This document shows, in pieces, positions 10,200 to 20,788 of a stretch of 64,000 nt of DNA (position 1 is its first letter; each line of letters starts with the position of its first letter). Made by a program: the position numbers and the translations under genes. The notes beneath the pieces are model-generated. The model was given only the letters and a program-made list of their open reading frames with translations. It was not told the origin of the DNA and made no database searches. The DNA comes from Symsagittifera roscoffensis (Eukaryota > Xenacoelomorpha > Acoela > Convolutidae), in the NCBI RefSeq assembly GCF_963678635.1, contig NC_087064.1:29054189-29118188 (forward strand), given 5' to 3'.

Positions 10200-10607
10200 A
10201 TGGATTCATATTACCACAGCCAAGCAAACCTACCTTATTTCTCGGTGCATTATAGACAACGAGGCAGTGGTTTTGGTGCACTTGCAATGGGAATATGAAG
10301 AGTGGCACTTTCATTGGCCCGAAAATTTGTGATTCCAGCAGCAAAAAAGATCGGAGAAGAACTTCTTCTTCAGGCAGCTCCAGAACTGATAGAAGTTGCA
10401 ACAAAAAGAAAAAGCCCTAAGCAGGCGCTGAAAAGCACCGTCAGAAAAATAATCAAAATGCAAGTAGGAGGAGGGAGTAGATCTCGAAAAAGTCATCCGA
10501 AAATAACAACGGTTGTGAAACGAAAAACGGGACGCGTCATTCCCAGAAAACGATTTGCACAGAGAAATTGCTCCCATTTCTTGACGAGGGTTAAAAATGA
10601 TTTCTAA
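10200..10607 (+). pseudogene. Small basic virion-core-like protein
   Basis: ATG at 10200 begins MDSYYHSQANLPYF, with a glycine-rich GSGFGAL stretch, then one in-frame TGA at 10296. After it the same frame stays open to 10607: LARKFVIPAAKKIGEELLLQ, KRKSPKQALKSTVRK and a glycine/arginine-rich tail. The layout (Gly-rich start, amphipathic helix, basic tail, about 135 residues, just before the major capsid gene) fits a Polinton/adintovirus small protein thought to be core- or pX/pVI-like. The single stop is the only lesion, so this is one of the least damaged genes in the block. The MCP start overlaps its last 11 nt. Confidence 0.6.
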
Positions 10608-11955
10608 TGTAATCCCGACAGAAGCAACTCACAACTCGTTGGAATTATTTGAAAAACCGCCATTATTTGTCATTTTGGAATTGCATTCAACCAAAAAATT
10701 GGACCTTTCTACTCTCCTGATGGTCCTATGCTCGAGTTTGAAGTACTCGGCGACAGAAACAATTTCATCGATCTTCAACGTACTCGTTTGGAAATAGTTA
10801 CACGAGTTCTTTGAAGCAATGGAACCGTGCAAGTAGAGATACGCCGTAGAGATACGCCGTAGAGATACGCCGTAGATAGGCGGCAAGTAGAGATACGCCG
10901 TTTTTTGTTAACATTCCTTTATCTTCATTATTTTCTGAGTGTACACTGCCTCTGAATGGTGAGAAAATATCAACTAACAACGCTAATTTTGCCCATAAAA
11001 TCTTTATTGAGACCAAGTTTTCATACGGTAATGATTCCAAGAAAACATGGTTGGCTTTTCAAGGTTCTTATAATGAAAAAAACCCATTAGCTATTGACGG
11101 TAATGGAATGAGAGCTGAGGATGTTACGGAGCGTAAAGGTCTCGTTGCGGCCTCGAAAGAGCTAGAGCTATTTGTTAAAATTGCTTGCGACTTCTTGTCG
11201 TGTGACAAGCACCTAATTAGCGGTGTGACAGTTAGATTGTCTATAAGACGTTCTCCTAACGATTTTGTTGTCATATCTGAAGATGCAGCTAAACACTACA
11301 AGGTTCAATTAATCGAAGCTAATCTCTATGTCAAAAAAATGACTGTTACTGACAATGTTCTTTCATCAAAAGAAAAACTTTGTTGAAGAACCCGGCAATT
11401 TACAATTACATCGAAGTAACACCAAAAACTTTTCTCGCAACTGCAGGGGTACAAAAATGGCGACAAGAGGATGTTTTTGCAAAAGAACCTGTTCGAAGAA
11501 TGATAGTAGCATTGAGCATAAACGAAGCATATTTAGGAACTAATAGGATAAACCCTTTTCCTTACCAGATATTAGGGTTGAATGAGATCATTGTACACAG
11601 AAACAATCTACCCATTGCCGGAACTCCCATCTGAGCATCAGGCAATAAAAGAATTTTTTACAATACGCTTGAGGCTCTTGATTTTGTTTTGAACACTAGG
11701 CTTGGAGTCAGTCTGGCTAATTATGATAATCTTTATATTTTGGCTTTTGATCTCTCGTCTACTCAGGAGGCTTCATACAATTTCAATCATCCTGAATTGA
11801 CCAATTGCACTATTTCGGTCGAACTCAAATTTGACGCAGGTCTCGGTAATAACTCCGAGTTATTGTTTATGGGAGAGCATGCGTCAGCAGTTTATGTGCG
11901 TTCAGATAGCAAAATTACCAAAAACAAAAAAAAATACTCTTTTGACCTAAGCTAA
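10597..11955 (+). pseudogene. Polinton major capsid protein (double jelly-roll, PY)
   Basis: Begins at ATG 10597 (IPTEATHNSLELFEKPP) and overlaps the preceding gene. Later frames contain SPDGPMLEFEVLGDRNNFID, then NIPLSSLFSECTLPLNG, the long open frame 11051-11386 (about RKGLVAASKELELFVKIACD), YNYIEVTPKTFLATAGVQKW, RINPFPYQ, and FDLSSTQEASYNFNHPEL before TAA at 11953. These are the characteristic blocks of Polinton/adintovirus hexon-like capsid proteins. Lesions seen: frameshift near 10680, TGA at 10812, a minisatellite with a frame change at 10829-10900, frameshift near 11370, TGA at 11632. Expected length is about 450 residues, so all main segments are present. Confidence 0.9.
10829..10900 (+). 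repeat. Minisatellite inside the capsid gene
   Basis: About five copies of a 13-14-bp unit, consensus GTAGAGATACGCC, the fourth degenerate (GTAGATAGGCGG). It sits exactly between the capsid protein blocks ending SNGTVQ and beginning NIPLSSLF, and changes the reading frame there. Confidence 0.9.
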
Positions 11956-11975
11956 TCAAAGATAATCTTCAAATA

Positions 11976-12405
11976 ATGGAATTTTTTAACCGTTGTAAAC
12001 ATTTGAAATATCGCTTTAGAGGTTTTTTTCCGGCACATTTTCCATGCACTTCAGTACTGAAAAACGATAATACGTTCATGATTGTGAAGGCGTCACCATC
12101 GGATCAACCTGGAACGCACTGGAGGACAAATATTCTTTGCAGGTCCTGTAGGTAAAATATTATATAATTTTCCCCTCGTGTACAAGAATATGCGACGTAC
12201 AATTCACGAGGGAAATCAACTACTGATGAAAAAACCAATACAATCAGCTGATTCAGTGTTATGCCGACTTTATTCTTTTTATGTTGCTCATCTTATAATT
12301 ACAAATAGATTTCCACAAGGTTTCGAACCTAATGATCATGATTTGATAAGATTTGGTAAACATATGGTATTCGAAACTATTTTATTGATGCTTTTAATTT
12401 TTTAA
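11976..12405 (+). pseudogene. Adenain-like cysteine protease
   Basis: Would mature capsid proteins, as adenovirus protease does. ATG 11976 opens MEFFNRCKHLKYRFRGFFPA, followed by PSDQPGTHW, which carries the catalytic His. After a frameshift near 12130 the other frame gives FFAGPVGKILYNFP and QSADSVLCRLYSFYVAH, aligning with the 'S..CG.YC.YY..H' active-site Cys block. Here the Gly after Cys is Arg, and the acidic residue normally in FADP is Gly, so the site is doubly damaged. It follows the major capsid gene by 20 bp, as expected for a Polinton. Confidence 0.75.
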
Positions 12406-12447
12406 AGTTCATTCTTATCAACAACAGATATTTTTTCTACAGGTTTA

Positions 12448-12572
12448 TGTGAACCGCGAAAAGTTTCATATCATGTCCTTCGAAACAATAGGGCATGGCC
12501 ATTTGGTTTAGCGGGAAAACGCTAACCCGGCGTTGCTCGTCGCTACGCTGCTCGAGAACGCCTTTCGCTTGT
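12448..12572 (+). repeat. Inverted-repeat arm, left
   Basis: About 125 bp that recurs inverted at 15955-16075. The core GTTGCTCGTCGCTACGCTGC is highly conserved, with GGCATGGCC and CTAACCCGGC on its outer side and a weaker match beyond it (GTGAACCG against GTGTACCG). The arm is GC-rich compared with its neighbours. It starts about 40 bp after the protease stop. Confidence 0.85.
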
Positions 12573-12620
12573 GTAGTAACCTTTTTTTTGATATACAAGA
12601 GAGCAAAAGAAAGGCAATAA

Positions 12621-12788
12621 TTAAAACTTGAGTTTCTTCTCCATGATAAATTTTACAAACAAAGTGTTTGAATCAATTTCCATACAACCATACCCTCTTA
12701 AAACTATGTCAAATATTCTAGAAAACTCAGCAGCATTTTCACCTTTCAAAATATTAGTCAAGCGTTCAATTATTACGTTAGTAATCAT
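12621..12788 (-). CDS. 55-residue ORF, third of a compact minus-strand cluster
   Basis: ATG at 12786-12788 (minus) opens MITNVIIERLTNILKGENA and ends EKKLKF with TAA at 12621-12623. It starts 6 nt after the stop of the 171-codon ORF upstream, which is tight, virus-like spacing. It contains a predicted N-terminal amphipathic helix and a mixed IDSNTLFVKF strand. No family is recognised. It is uninterrupted, unlike the plus-strand genes around it. Confidence 0.45.
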   Translation of the reverse strand: MITNVIIERLTNILKGENAAEFSRIFDIVLRGYGCMEIDSNTLFVKFIMEKKLKF

Positions 12789-12794
12789 GTCAGT

Positions 12795-13307
12795 TTAAAC
12801 TTGAACAGATTTAGTCTGCGAGCCGAAGCAAACTTGAGGCAATCGTTTGCGAACTGGAACACCACTAACTTTTAAGTTGCCGATGGAATTATAATTCCCA
12901 GCTATTTTCAGTTTTTCCATCAGAGGGCCAGACAGTTGATAGTTGGAGCAGCCCAAAAATAAATATTTGATTGTAGAGAGAAGGCAAGGGACAACGAAGG
13001 CTTTTGAAGACATCTTGTTCAGTAAATCGGTGGACTCTTTTGTGAGTTCGACCAGCACATGAGAATGTTTTTCGTTATCAATCGAATGATTGCAAAAATC
13101 TAATTTATTCAAATGGGAGGATACCACAAAATTTGCTTTTGAAGCGAAGCCAGAGAAGTTGGGTTCATGATTCAGGAAGAAGAATTTGTAATTTTTACGG
13201 AATTGTTTGAAATAATTCTGGGACTGCTCATACATTGCTTCAACCATTACTTTGAAGTTTAATTTAATTAACGAGTTAATAATGTTACACAACCCGACAG
13301 TTATCAT
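12795..13307 (-). CDS. Unidentified 170-residue ORF in the inverted-repeat interval
   Basis: ATG at 13307 (MITVGLCNIINSL); an alternative GTG lies 9 nt upstream. The frame is open for 170 codons in AT-rich DNA, which is unlikely by chance. Visible features: a tyrosine- and phenylalanine-rich stretch (NYFKQFRKNYKFFFLNHEP), a central LVELTKESTDLLNKMSSKA helix, and a C-terminal basic VPVRKRLPQVCF. There is no signal peptide or clear membrane helix and no known motif. It begins 5 nt after the stop of the PC4-like ORF and ends 6 nt before the next ORF. Its survival among broken neighbours makes it worth testing. Confidence 0.55.
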   Translation of the reverse strand: MITVGLCNIINSLIKLNFKVMVEAMYEQSQNYFKQFRKNYKFFFLNHEPNFSGFASKANFVVSSHLNKLDFCNHSIDNEKHSHVLVELTKESTDLLNKMSSKAFVVPCLLSTIKYLFLGCSNYQLSGPLMEKLKIAGNYNSIGNLKVSGVPVRKRLPQVCFGSQTKSVQV

Positions 13308-13312
13308 CGTTT

Positions 13313-13601
13313 TCACTTTCTAAGTTTTTCAGTCACGTCGCAATTTTTTCGTTTCGTCAATCTTTCGATTTTTGTGTAATTGTCCGCCAAGGACTCGAGT
13401 TCACTAGTTGACAAAGTCATTCCTTGTCGAAACTTGATTGAAAATTCCCTCTTCGTCTTTTTTATACAATTTGATAGTTATATCAGTACCGGTTAGTGCG
13501 AATAATTTTGAACCGACTCTAACTAAACGTTTATTTTTCGAAGATGTATCCTGAAAATCATCGAAATAGTCAACATCCGTTTCAGGAGAAGCGTACATCA
13601 T
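13313..13601 (-). pseudogene. PC4-like small protein candidate, first of minus-strand cluster
   Basis: The first frame (13601 down to 13404) opens MMYASPETDVDYFDDF and contains LVRVGSKLFALTGTDITIKL, a plausible beta-hairpin. A second frame overlapping near 13440 carries FRQGMTLSTSELESLADNY and ends with TGA at 13313. Strand-strand-turn followed by '(K/R)-x-G-(I/M)-T/S-L' and a helix is the PC4/p15 ssDNA-binding fold pattern, and one frameshift separates the halves. A related ORF pair lies at 2230 and 5750. Such a protein could act in transcription or replication of the element. The identification is by pattern and is not certain. Confidence 0.4.
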
Positions 13602-14215
13602 AAATGAATAACAACCAACTAGTTTTTAGTGTGGAACGTTGAAGAATGACTGATCACAGTATACCAGATAGATAAAAGTTTTAAAAAATTAGGTTATAAA
13701 TTTTACGAGCGCCTTAAACCATAATGATTAAACTTAATCACCAAAAAAATATTATCTTCAACGATAAACCAATTTTTATATGGGTCTTTAGTTGTTTTTC
13801 CCCATCTATACTCTAAAAATCTTCTAGTCTTTTTTATTGTGATGGTTAATTTATTGACTGCTATGAATTTTGGTTATGAATCTGTAACAGCATGACAAAG
13901 AATGTCTGGTAAACTATCATGAAAAATTGAACTTGAGTGCTTTCGCCCGTAGCCACTATCAAAAAGCTATCACATAAATCTAAAACAATCGGGTTTTTAA
14001 TGCATTCTTAACATGACCTCAGGCGTCATGCGTAAGCGATTGAATGAAGTTTGATAGCCTTGCCTAACAAGTTAATAGTTTTGACCTAATTGAACCATGC
14101 CACGCCTTTTCTGATCTCATTTTCATTAATTAATCTTTCATCTTTTTCAATCTCTGAATTTCCTTTCGGTAATTCATTCATTTCATTTTCACAAAACTTA
14201 AAACATCTTCATGTC
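13602..14215. other. Non-coding stretch within the inverted-repeat interval
   Basis: About 600 bp with no convincing ORF. It separates the minus-strand cluster, which starts at 13601, from the broken plus-strand frames after 14216, so divergent promoters could lie here. No specific promoter motif can be defended. Confidence 0.4.
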
Positions 14216-14880
14216 ATGGCTAGTCCTTTACAAATATTATCAATGTCTGATCGAGACAGAACAATTATTTACCCAACAAATACGAGAGAGTCGATTGCAG
14301 TCATCCATCAACAGAAAGAGAGAGTTTCTCCGTCTAGAGCAAGTCCGTTCAATGACTTGGCTCCCCGAAAAAACGGCAGGATTAAAAACGAGAACCGGAC
14401 TACAAAAAACCATATCTTGCTACCGAACTACCTCCTTGATCGCATCGGTCTACTTTGACAGAATCAAAAACGAATGTACGAGAGTTGCACTATTCACGAG
14501 AGCTATCCGGCATTAGAAAAGACCGAGATAAACGACACAGCCTCGAGCAGTCTCCCAAAAAAATTCTCTTCGCGTATGACTGAGAGTCAATGCCGTTGTA
14601 AGAAAGTCAGAAGGGAAGTATTCGCGATTATGCGGAGCGCGAATCGTACTGGGATATTCCGACAGCAATGTCTCCCGAGTCGTTTGTAAGGGAACAGTTT
14701 CAACTCCAGAACAATCAACTTCCTATTCGGATGCTCGGGTTTCATCGACACAGAGTGCGGAGACAATTGATCTATTGACTCCAGATCTCATTCAAGGCAC
14801 CCCTCTAGATGCAGCTTGCTATGCGCTAAAAAAGGAGAAAAACTACAGTTTCGATAGTTCTATAAACTTAAACGAAAAAC
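14216..14880 (+). pseudogene. Broken plus-strand gene, unidentified
   Basis: Overlapping frames begin near ATG 14216 (MASPLQILSMSDRDRTIIYP). They continue through arginine-rich text (QQKERVSPSRASPFNDLAP) and later YWDIPTAMSPESFVREQFQ and TIDLLTPDLIQGTPLDAA in other frames. The composition is protein-like over about 650 bp, with at least three frame changes. It may be a single decayed gene of about 220 codons. No family is recognised. Confidence 0.35.
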
Positions 14881-15954
14881 GTTCCTTTGTTTCGAATATT
14901 ATTCCAAGGTTTTACATTTTTTGTTTGATTTGATTTTTAGGTTATATTAACAACACCGTTGGTTTATTTTTTGTCTCATTTTTTTATTTGGCCTAATAGA
15001 TCAATTAAAGTTTGCTGTGTAAAGTTTTCAGCAAAATGTTAGAGAAAAACTTGAAAAACTAGAAAAAACCATAAATCGGGAATAATTTTTCGCTAAAATT
15101 GTTGTTTAAAAAAAAAATGAGAGAGAGAAAGAAAGGTAATTACACTTGCTCATTAGTGAACCCCATTTGGAAAATCCTTTTCAGGATATTGCTTTCTTTT
15201 CAAAGGAAGGGTCCAACATTTTCTTGTTGGTAGTCCAACCATATTTATTTGGCTTTTTTTTATCAAACACTCTCTGCTCTCTTGCGCTCTCTCTCCCATT
15301 ATACTTTGTGCCCGGTGGGTTTAGCCAGGTCTTACGCAAAGTAACAGAGAGTACTTTAAGCCATCATTCTGCTGTATATTACGTTTGCATACATGTTTTG
15401 GGTGTAAAACTAAAACAATTTTGGTAAAAAACGTGAAAAAATGAAAATGTTTTTTTTTTCAAAAATTGAACATGACCCTTAACCCTGCCCCGAAAATCAT
15501 GGCAAATTGATTGAGGTTAGTTTCGATAGATTTGGAGACTAAAGTGTTTTTTCCCATTTTTTTTGTAAATGTTACACAAAAAACAGATTTTCTCAAAAAA
15601 TCACAACTTTTTGAACGTCTACTCTCACTGATTGGGCTATAAACGTGTTTTAACTTCTATGCTTGTCCCAATGAAGCATCAGATAGCTCCTGGAAATTTC
15701 ATACCACATTCCTTTCAATTAAATGAGAATGAATAATTTAAGCTAAAATTGAATTAAAAAAAATGTAAAAAATGATTTTTTTTTAAGTTTTGAACACGAC
15801 CAGTAGAATTGTGCTCAATATCCTTTGAATTTACTGGTGTTTTTAACTGATTTTGAAGACATTTTTTGAAATTAATTTTTCATTTTCTCATAACTTAAAA
15901 AGTTTGAGGTGTCCTTTAATTTGGAAAGAAAAGAAAATTTAACTTGAATTTACC
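14881..15954. other. AT-rich non-coding sequence
   Basis: Long A and T runs. A 93-codon plus-strand frame at 15146-15427 has no coding character that I can support. Nothing else is seen before the right inverted-repeat arm. Confidence 0.45.
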
Positions 15955-16075
15955 GAACGGAAAGCGTTCCCGAGCAGCGTAGCGACGAGCAATGCCGGGT
16001 TAGCTATTGCCCCTTAAAACAAACGGCCATGCCTTAACATTTCGATTGATATGATAGGAAACGTTTCACGGTACA
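15955..16075 (-). repeat. Inverted-repeat arm, right
   Basis: Reverse complement of 12448-12572 with a few mismatches. It contains GAGCAGCGTAGCGACGAGCA and, further out, GGCCATGCC. Together with the left arm it brackets about 3.4 kb containing the minus-strand cluster. Confidence 0.85.
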
Positions 16076-16790
16076 CTGAATTTCATGAAAGAAACTTTGA
16101 TTTGATATGTTTTAAACATGTTCAAATGACAATCTATGCTTATCATGCATCTGCAACTATCAAGATACCCAATGTAAAAATTTTTCTTATTTTTAACATT
16201 ATCTCGTTTTTCAACTCATTTATATAGTTGTGGGCTTTATTTTTCTTACACTTTTATCTCATATTTCTTTTTTTACTAAACCTATGTAAGCAAACCAAGT
16301 AGTGGGCTTGAAATCATTAAAAAATTTTGCTTCCAGTTACAATTAGTCAGAAAAAGTTTTAGGATGAATCTGAATCATACTAAGTCTTAAATTTTGTAAT
16401 TTAGTGCTGAATTTAGTGTTAAATGAAAGTCTAATCCCTTCTCGTAAATATTGCTAAACATTGAAAAAAATTTATCGCTACCCCTTAAAATTAACAGCAC
16501 AAAGTTTGAGGCTGTAAATGAATCAGTTTTTCAATGTAGAAAACCCTTGCAATTGAACAAGGTGATGAGAAATATAGAGCCGAAAGCTGTAATAAACCCT
16601 GTTTTTGGAAAGGAAAGTACTTATTGTCAAAGTCACGGCGAAGTATAACTCTCGTTATTGGCTTCTACTTGTCCTTACTCGCAAAACTCTTAGTTTTTGG
16701 TCCTATTTACTTCTCGTTTTTGCTTCTTCATAACCAGTTTTACTTCAATCTTGAAATAATTCTGAATTACTTCGGTAATTTAAACAAACA
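16076..16790. other. AT-rich upstream region of the polymerase gene
   Basis: No gene identified. Short open frames at 16451-16851 lack family features. It probably contains the promoter and 5' leader of the polymerase gene, but no motif can be defended. Confidence 0.4.
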
Positions 16791-17831
16791 ATGCCGAACT
16801 CTACTTCTATCGCGACACCTGTTCCTTGCCAGCAGTGCGGAAAAATACTGAGCTCTAAGAGGAACTTGAGAAGATATGAGCAAAAAGTACACAAGATCCT
16901 TCCCCCCCCCCTCCTCCTTAAACTGTTTGCGTTGAGTGTCTGGAATCACTCGAGAGCTTGTCGGAAGCCCGAGAGCCTGTCGAGCTGGCACATGACATGA
17001 CTTCCAATAGTTATTGTATCCATTACCATACAAAAATTCTCACCGCGGAAAGCTATCAAAAACATTTGCTGAAGAAGCACGCATTGCCAGTTTGAGATGG
17101 CATCGAGACGAGCTCTTCCATTGTCCCAACGGAAAGCGCTATCAGAGGGAAAATGCGCCGATACGATCTCAAAGTTGGTGAAAAAGAAATGGATTTTCTT
17201 CAAGTCATGATGCAAAACAAGGAGGAAATAGATGCTCTCATACTGGAAAGGGTCTTAGAGGGTCCGAACAAAGTGCAATTCCATGTGGAAGTTGGGATGT
17301 CAAAATTCCTACTCTGCAAGACGGGGCCAATGGAAACTTCGAAAGGACCATGCTATTTCTAAACACTAAGGCCTTGACATTGTACTTCGAGGGAATAGCT
17401 GGGGATCAATACTTGGAACTGATTGAACATATGGTCAACCAAGTCAATTCCTTCTCTTCTCACGGTAGTGGATGGATTATCGATCGAATTGGAAAACTTC
17501 AAATCCATTTTGCGGACTTCTAATAATTAAGAGCAGGATCCTACCTCGAGCTACCTGATGCAATCAGCGCTGCTTCTACTCTGCTCACAAATATCAACAC
17601 TAAAGATGATGACCGTTGTTTTCTATACTGCTTTGTTGCAGCATATCACAACGTGAATAAGCCCGCACTCTACCCCACATCTAGACGGTGGCTGGAGAAA
17701 AACAAAGTCTCAACTAACAATCTGGTCAAAGAAAAAACTCTGAAAATCAATGGGGAATACGAAATTCCAATGGGTCTGATGGATATGGACAGATTTGAAA
17801 AACTGAACAATTGTCAAATCAACGTCTTTCG

Positions 17832-17932
17832 GTGAGCAAATCGTAATACCCCCTCATTAATTTTCTTCACCTATTCAAATCCCCTTCATGTTTTACGTCA
17901 AAACTAGATAAAAAATTTATTTTTCTGTTCAG
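17832..17932 (+). other. Spliceosomal intron in the polymerase gene
   Basis: 101 bp starting GTGAGC and ending TTTTTCTGTTCAG. Removing it joins INVF and FNDAEL through a split Arg codon in one frame, matching the expected polymerase order, while the unspliced frame stops at 17833-17835. Confidence 0.8.
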
Positions 17933-20479
17933 GTTCAACGATGCCGAATTGTTGCCCATAAGAGTGCCGAGCAAAATCACTACTAGCCTGGTTGTGGACT
18001 TATTGCTGCTGACGGATGGATCAAAATATCGATATGTGGTGATAAGTAATCTCCAAAAACTGGTCGAGTACGTGCAGTTTAAATTGCACCGATTCCAATC
18101 TGAGGTTTGCCGCAAATGTTTCCACTCATGCGCTTCATTCGAAACTGTGGGAAGACATCATGAACTATGCTACCAAGATGAAGATGTCGAAATAACAATG
18201 CCCCAGCAGGGACAGATGACCATAAGTTCAAAAACTTAACAGCTCGTTGGTGCGTACCCAGAGGAGTTTAATTTGATTAGTAGTCACTGCTTTTACCAGT
18301 ATCCGGAGCGCAACCTGATCCGCAAAAATTTAGCACGCAAACAATTGAAATCCATCAACCGTGCCAATACCACGAGCAGTAATCGAATTTGGGAAAATAA
18401 ACCGGTTAAAATTTGAGCCTAAAAGAGGACCGAATGTGATGGAAGAACTAATAAGCTCCTTTGAATCATTAGCGAGACAAACTTACGTAGAAAAGGAAAT
18501 ATTACAGTTTCAACGGTATAACAGAGCAGGAATGGGTAGATGCTTCGGTTTGTTGGATATGCGAGAACGATTATTCCGACAATGTTCAAGTGGTACTTGA
18601 TCATTTCCATTAAACCAACAAGTTCCTGGGATGGGCACACAATGAGTGTAACGTTAATAGAAAAACAACAAATTAAATTCCAGTGGTAGCTCATAATTTG
18701 TCAAATTATGATTTACACTTTATAATCAAAACGCTGGCAAAAATAAAGCAAAACACTTTTTCGGTAATACCCGCATCCGAAGAAAAATATATTTCCATGA
18801 CAATCTCAGTATATATAAAAACGTACACGGACAAAAACGGAAAAATCAAAAAACTCTACGAAAATCAGAGATTCATCGATTCGTATAGGTTCATGTTAGC
18901 ACCGTTGGCAAAATTTGTCAATACTTTTCCAAACTAAAAGTTTTTTCAGCTGGAGAACTATTTTGAAAACCTCGGCCACTCACCTGAAAATGTCAGTATG
19001 TTGAAACGGAAAGGGGCATTAGCCCTACTCATACTTCAACTCATTTGAAGAATTCCCAGAAATTCGGCTTCCCCCGCGAGCAATGTGGAAAAATAGTCTG
19101 ACATGAGGGGATGTGAGTGTTTCAAGAAGCTAGCACTATCATGCCCTAAAAGTTTTCACTGAACGGAAGTGTGGTTGACTTGGTGATTACCACGACTTTT
19201 ACTTAATTACAGATGTGTTATTGCTTGCTTCCGTTTTCGAAGCTTTTCGTGAAGTTTGCTATCAAACTTACGGGCTGGGTTGCGCCTGTTACTTCACGGC
19301 AAGTAACCTTTCCGGGGAAGCCTTTCTAAAAGTTTGTAAGCTCGGCCTGAAACTCTTAACGGATCTGGACCTTGTGCAGCGAATGATACGAGGATGCATG
19401 TCGAAGGTTTACGCACGCCGATTTTACAAAGCAAACAATAAAAACCTCGATGATTTTTGCCCTCAGAACCATCAAGCTACATCCTCAAAATTGACGCAAA
19501 TAATTTGTACGGGGGCATAATGAAACACTGCTTTTTGTCATTAAACGGTTTTTCAATAGTTGAAAAAAGTCTGGAAGACATACTGCTCACCAGCGAAACC
19601 TCAGAGTGGGGTTATATAGTTGAAGTCACTTCGATCATATCCAAAAAGCTTCATGACTTCTTTGCTGATTACCCTCTTTTCCCCTCTCGTGAAGTAGTGG
19701 ACATCGGTGCAATGAGCAACGAGCAAGTCGACATTTTGGTAAATTTGGGAATCAACACACTGCCAAAAATGCCAAAACTTCTGCAGACCTTGCATCCTAA
19801 AGAATGTTATGTTTTGCATTATCTTACCCTAAAGTTGTACCACGAGCTGGGAATGAAAAAAACTAACCTCAGAAAAGTTTTTCAGTTCCGCCAAAGTCAC
19901 TGGATGGCACCCTTTGTCGACCTCAACACCCGCCTACGAAAAGCCGCGGTAAATAAAATCCAGGAGAACTTTTCCAAGCTAATTATTGTTAATTCAGCAT
20001 TCGATAAGACAATGGAGTCTAAGTTAGGAAAAAAGAAGCTGGAGATTGTAAGGAAGAGCGAGCTTCTTCAAAAAACAGCTCCAAGCACAATGAAGAGCTT
20101 TCAAATCATTGAAGATCAATTAGCCACAATCAGCTTTTCAGTAACAAAATTTTTATGGGACAAACCTATGCTAGTTGTTGCGACCATCCTAGACCTCGCC
20201 AAGCGTTTCATGTTCCAGTTTCATTATCAAAAAATGAAGCCTAATCTAAACTTGAAACTTCTTTGCTCCGACACGGATAGTTTTATTTATGCCATAAAAA
20301 CTGACGACGTGTACCGCGACTTGGAGAAAATTTTGACTTTTCAAATTTTGATGTGGACCATTTCTTGTTCGACGATACCAACAAGAACGTTGTTCTGAAG
20401 TTCAAAGACGAGACTGGTGGGAAGGCGATCAGAGAATTCAACGCCCTAAAACCGAGACGATATTCGGTCGTCTTAAATG

Positions 20480-20788
20480 GTAAGTAAAAATTCCAACTTA
20501 GGCCACCCTTCCTCCCCCTTCCCTATCGTTTTACTGAACAAAATCACCACCACCACCACCACCAACCTCCCTCCCTCCCTTAAATTGTTGCAATAATTTA
20601 TAGGCATTTAGCTAATTTAGGCAACATTACACAATGTTGCCTAAACGTTAATTCATCTGAAAACATATTTTTCCTCTTTTCCTCGTTTTTAATCATAGGT
20701 TAGAGTTTTCTGCTCTTTTAGGAAAAATCATTTTGCTTGGTAAAAATTGAGTTGCTGAAGTGAAATAAAACTATCCCCTGCCTTGTAG
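20480..20788 (+). other. Second probable intron in the polymerase gene
   Basis: 309 bp from GTAAGT to TTGTAG. The upstream exon ends with polymerase text (RRYSVVLNG) and the downstream exon resumes with a lysine-rich segment leading into KGIKRS. One base of frameshift remains near 20831. The intron contains (CAC)n and (CTCC)n microsatellites at 20543-20580. Confidence 0.7.

Noticed and set aside
12500-12560. GC-rich sequence in the inverted arm as a tRNA or rRNA fragment
   Set aside because: It does not fold into a cloverleaf and I do not recognise conserved rRNA text.
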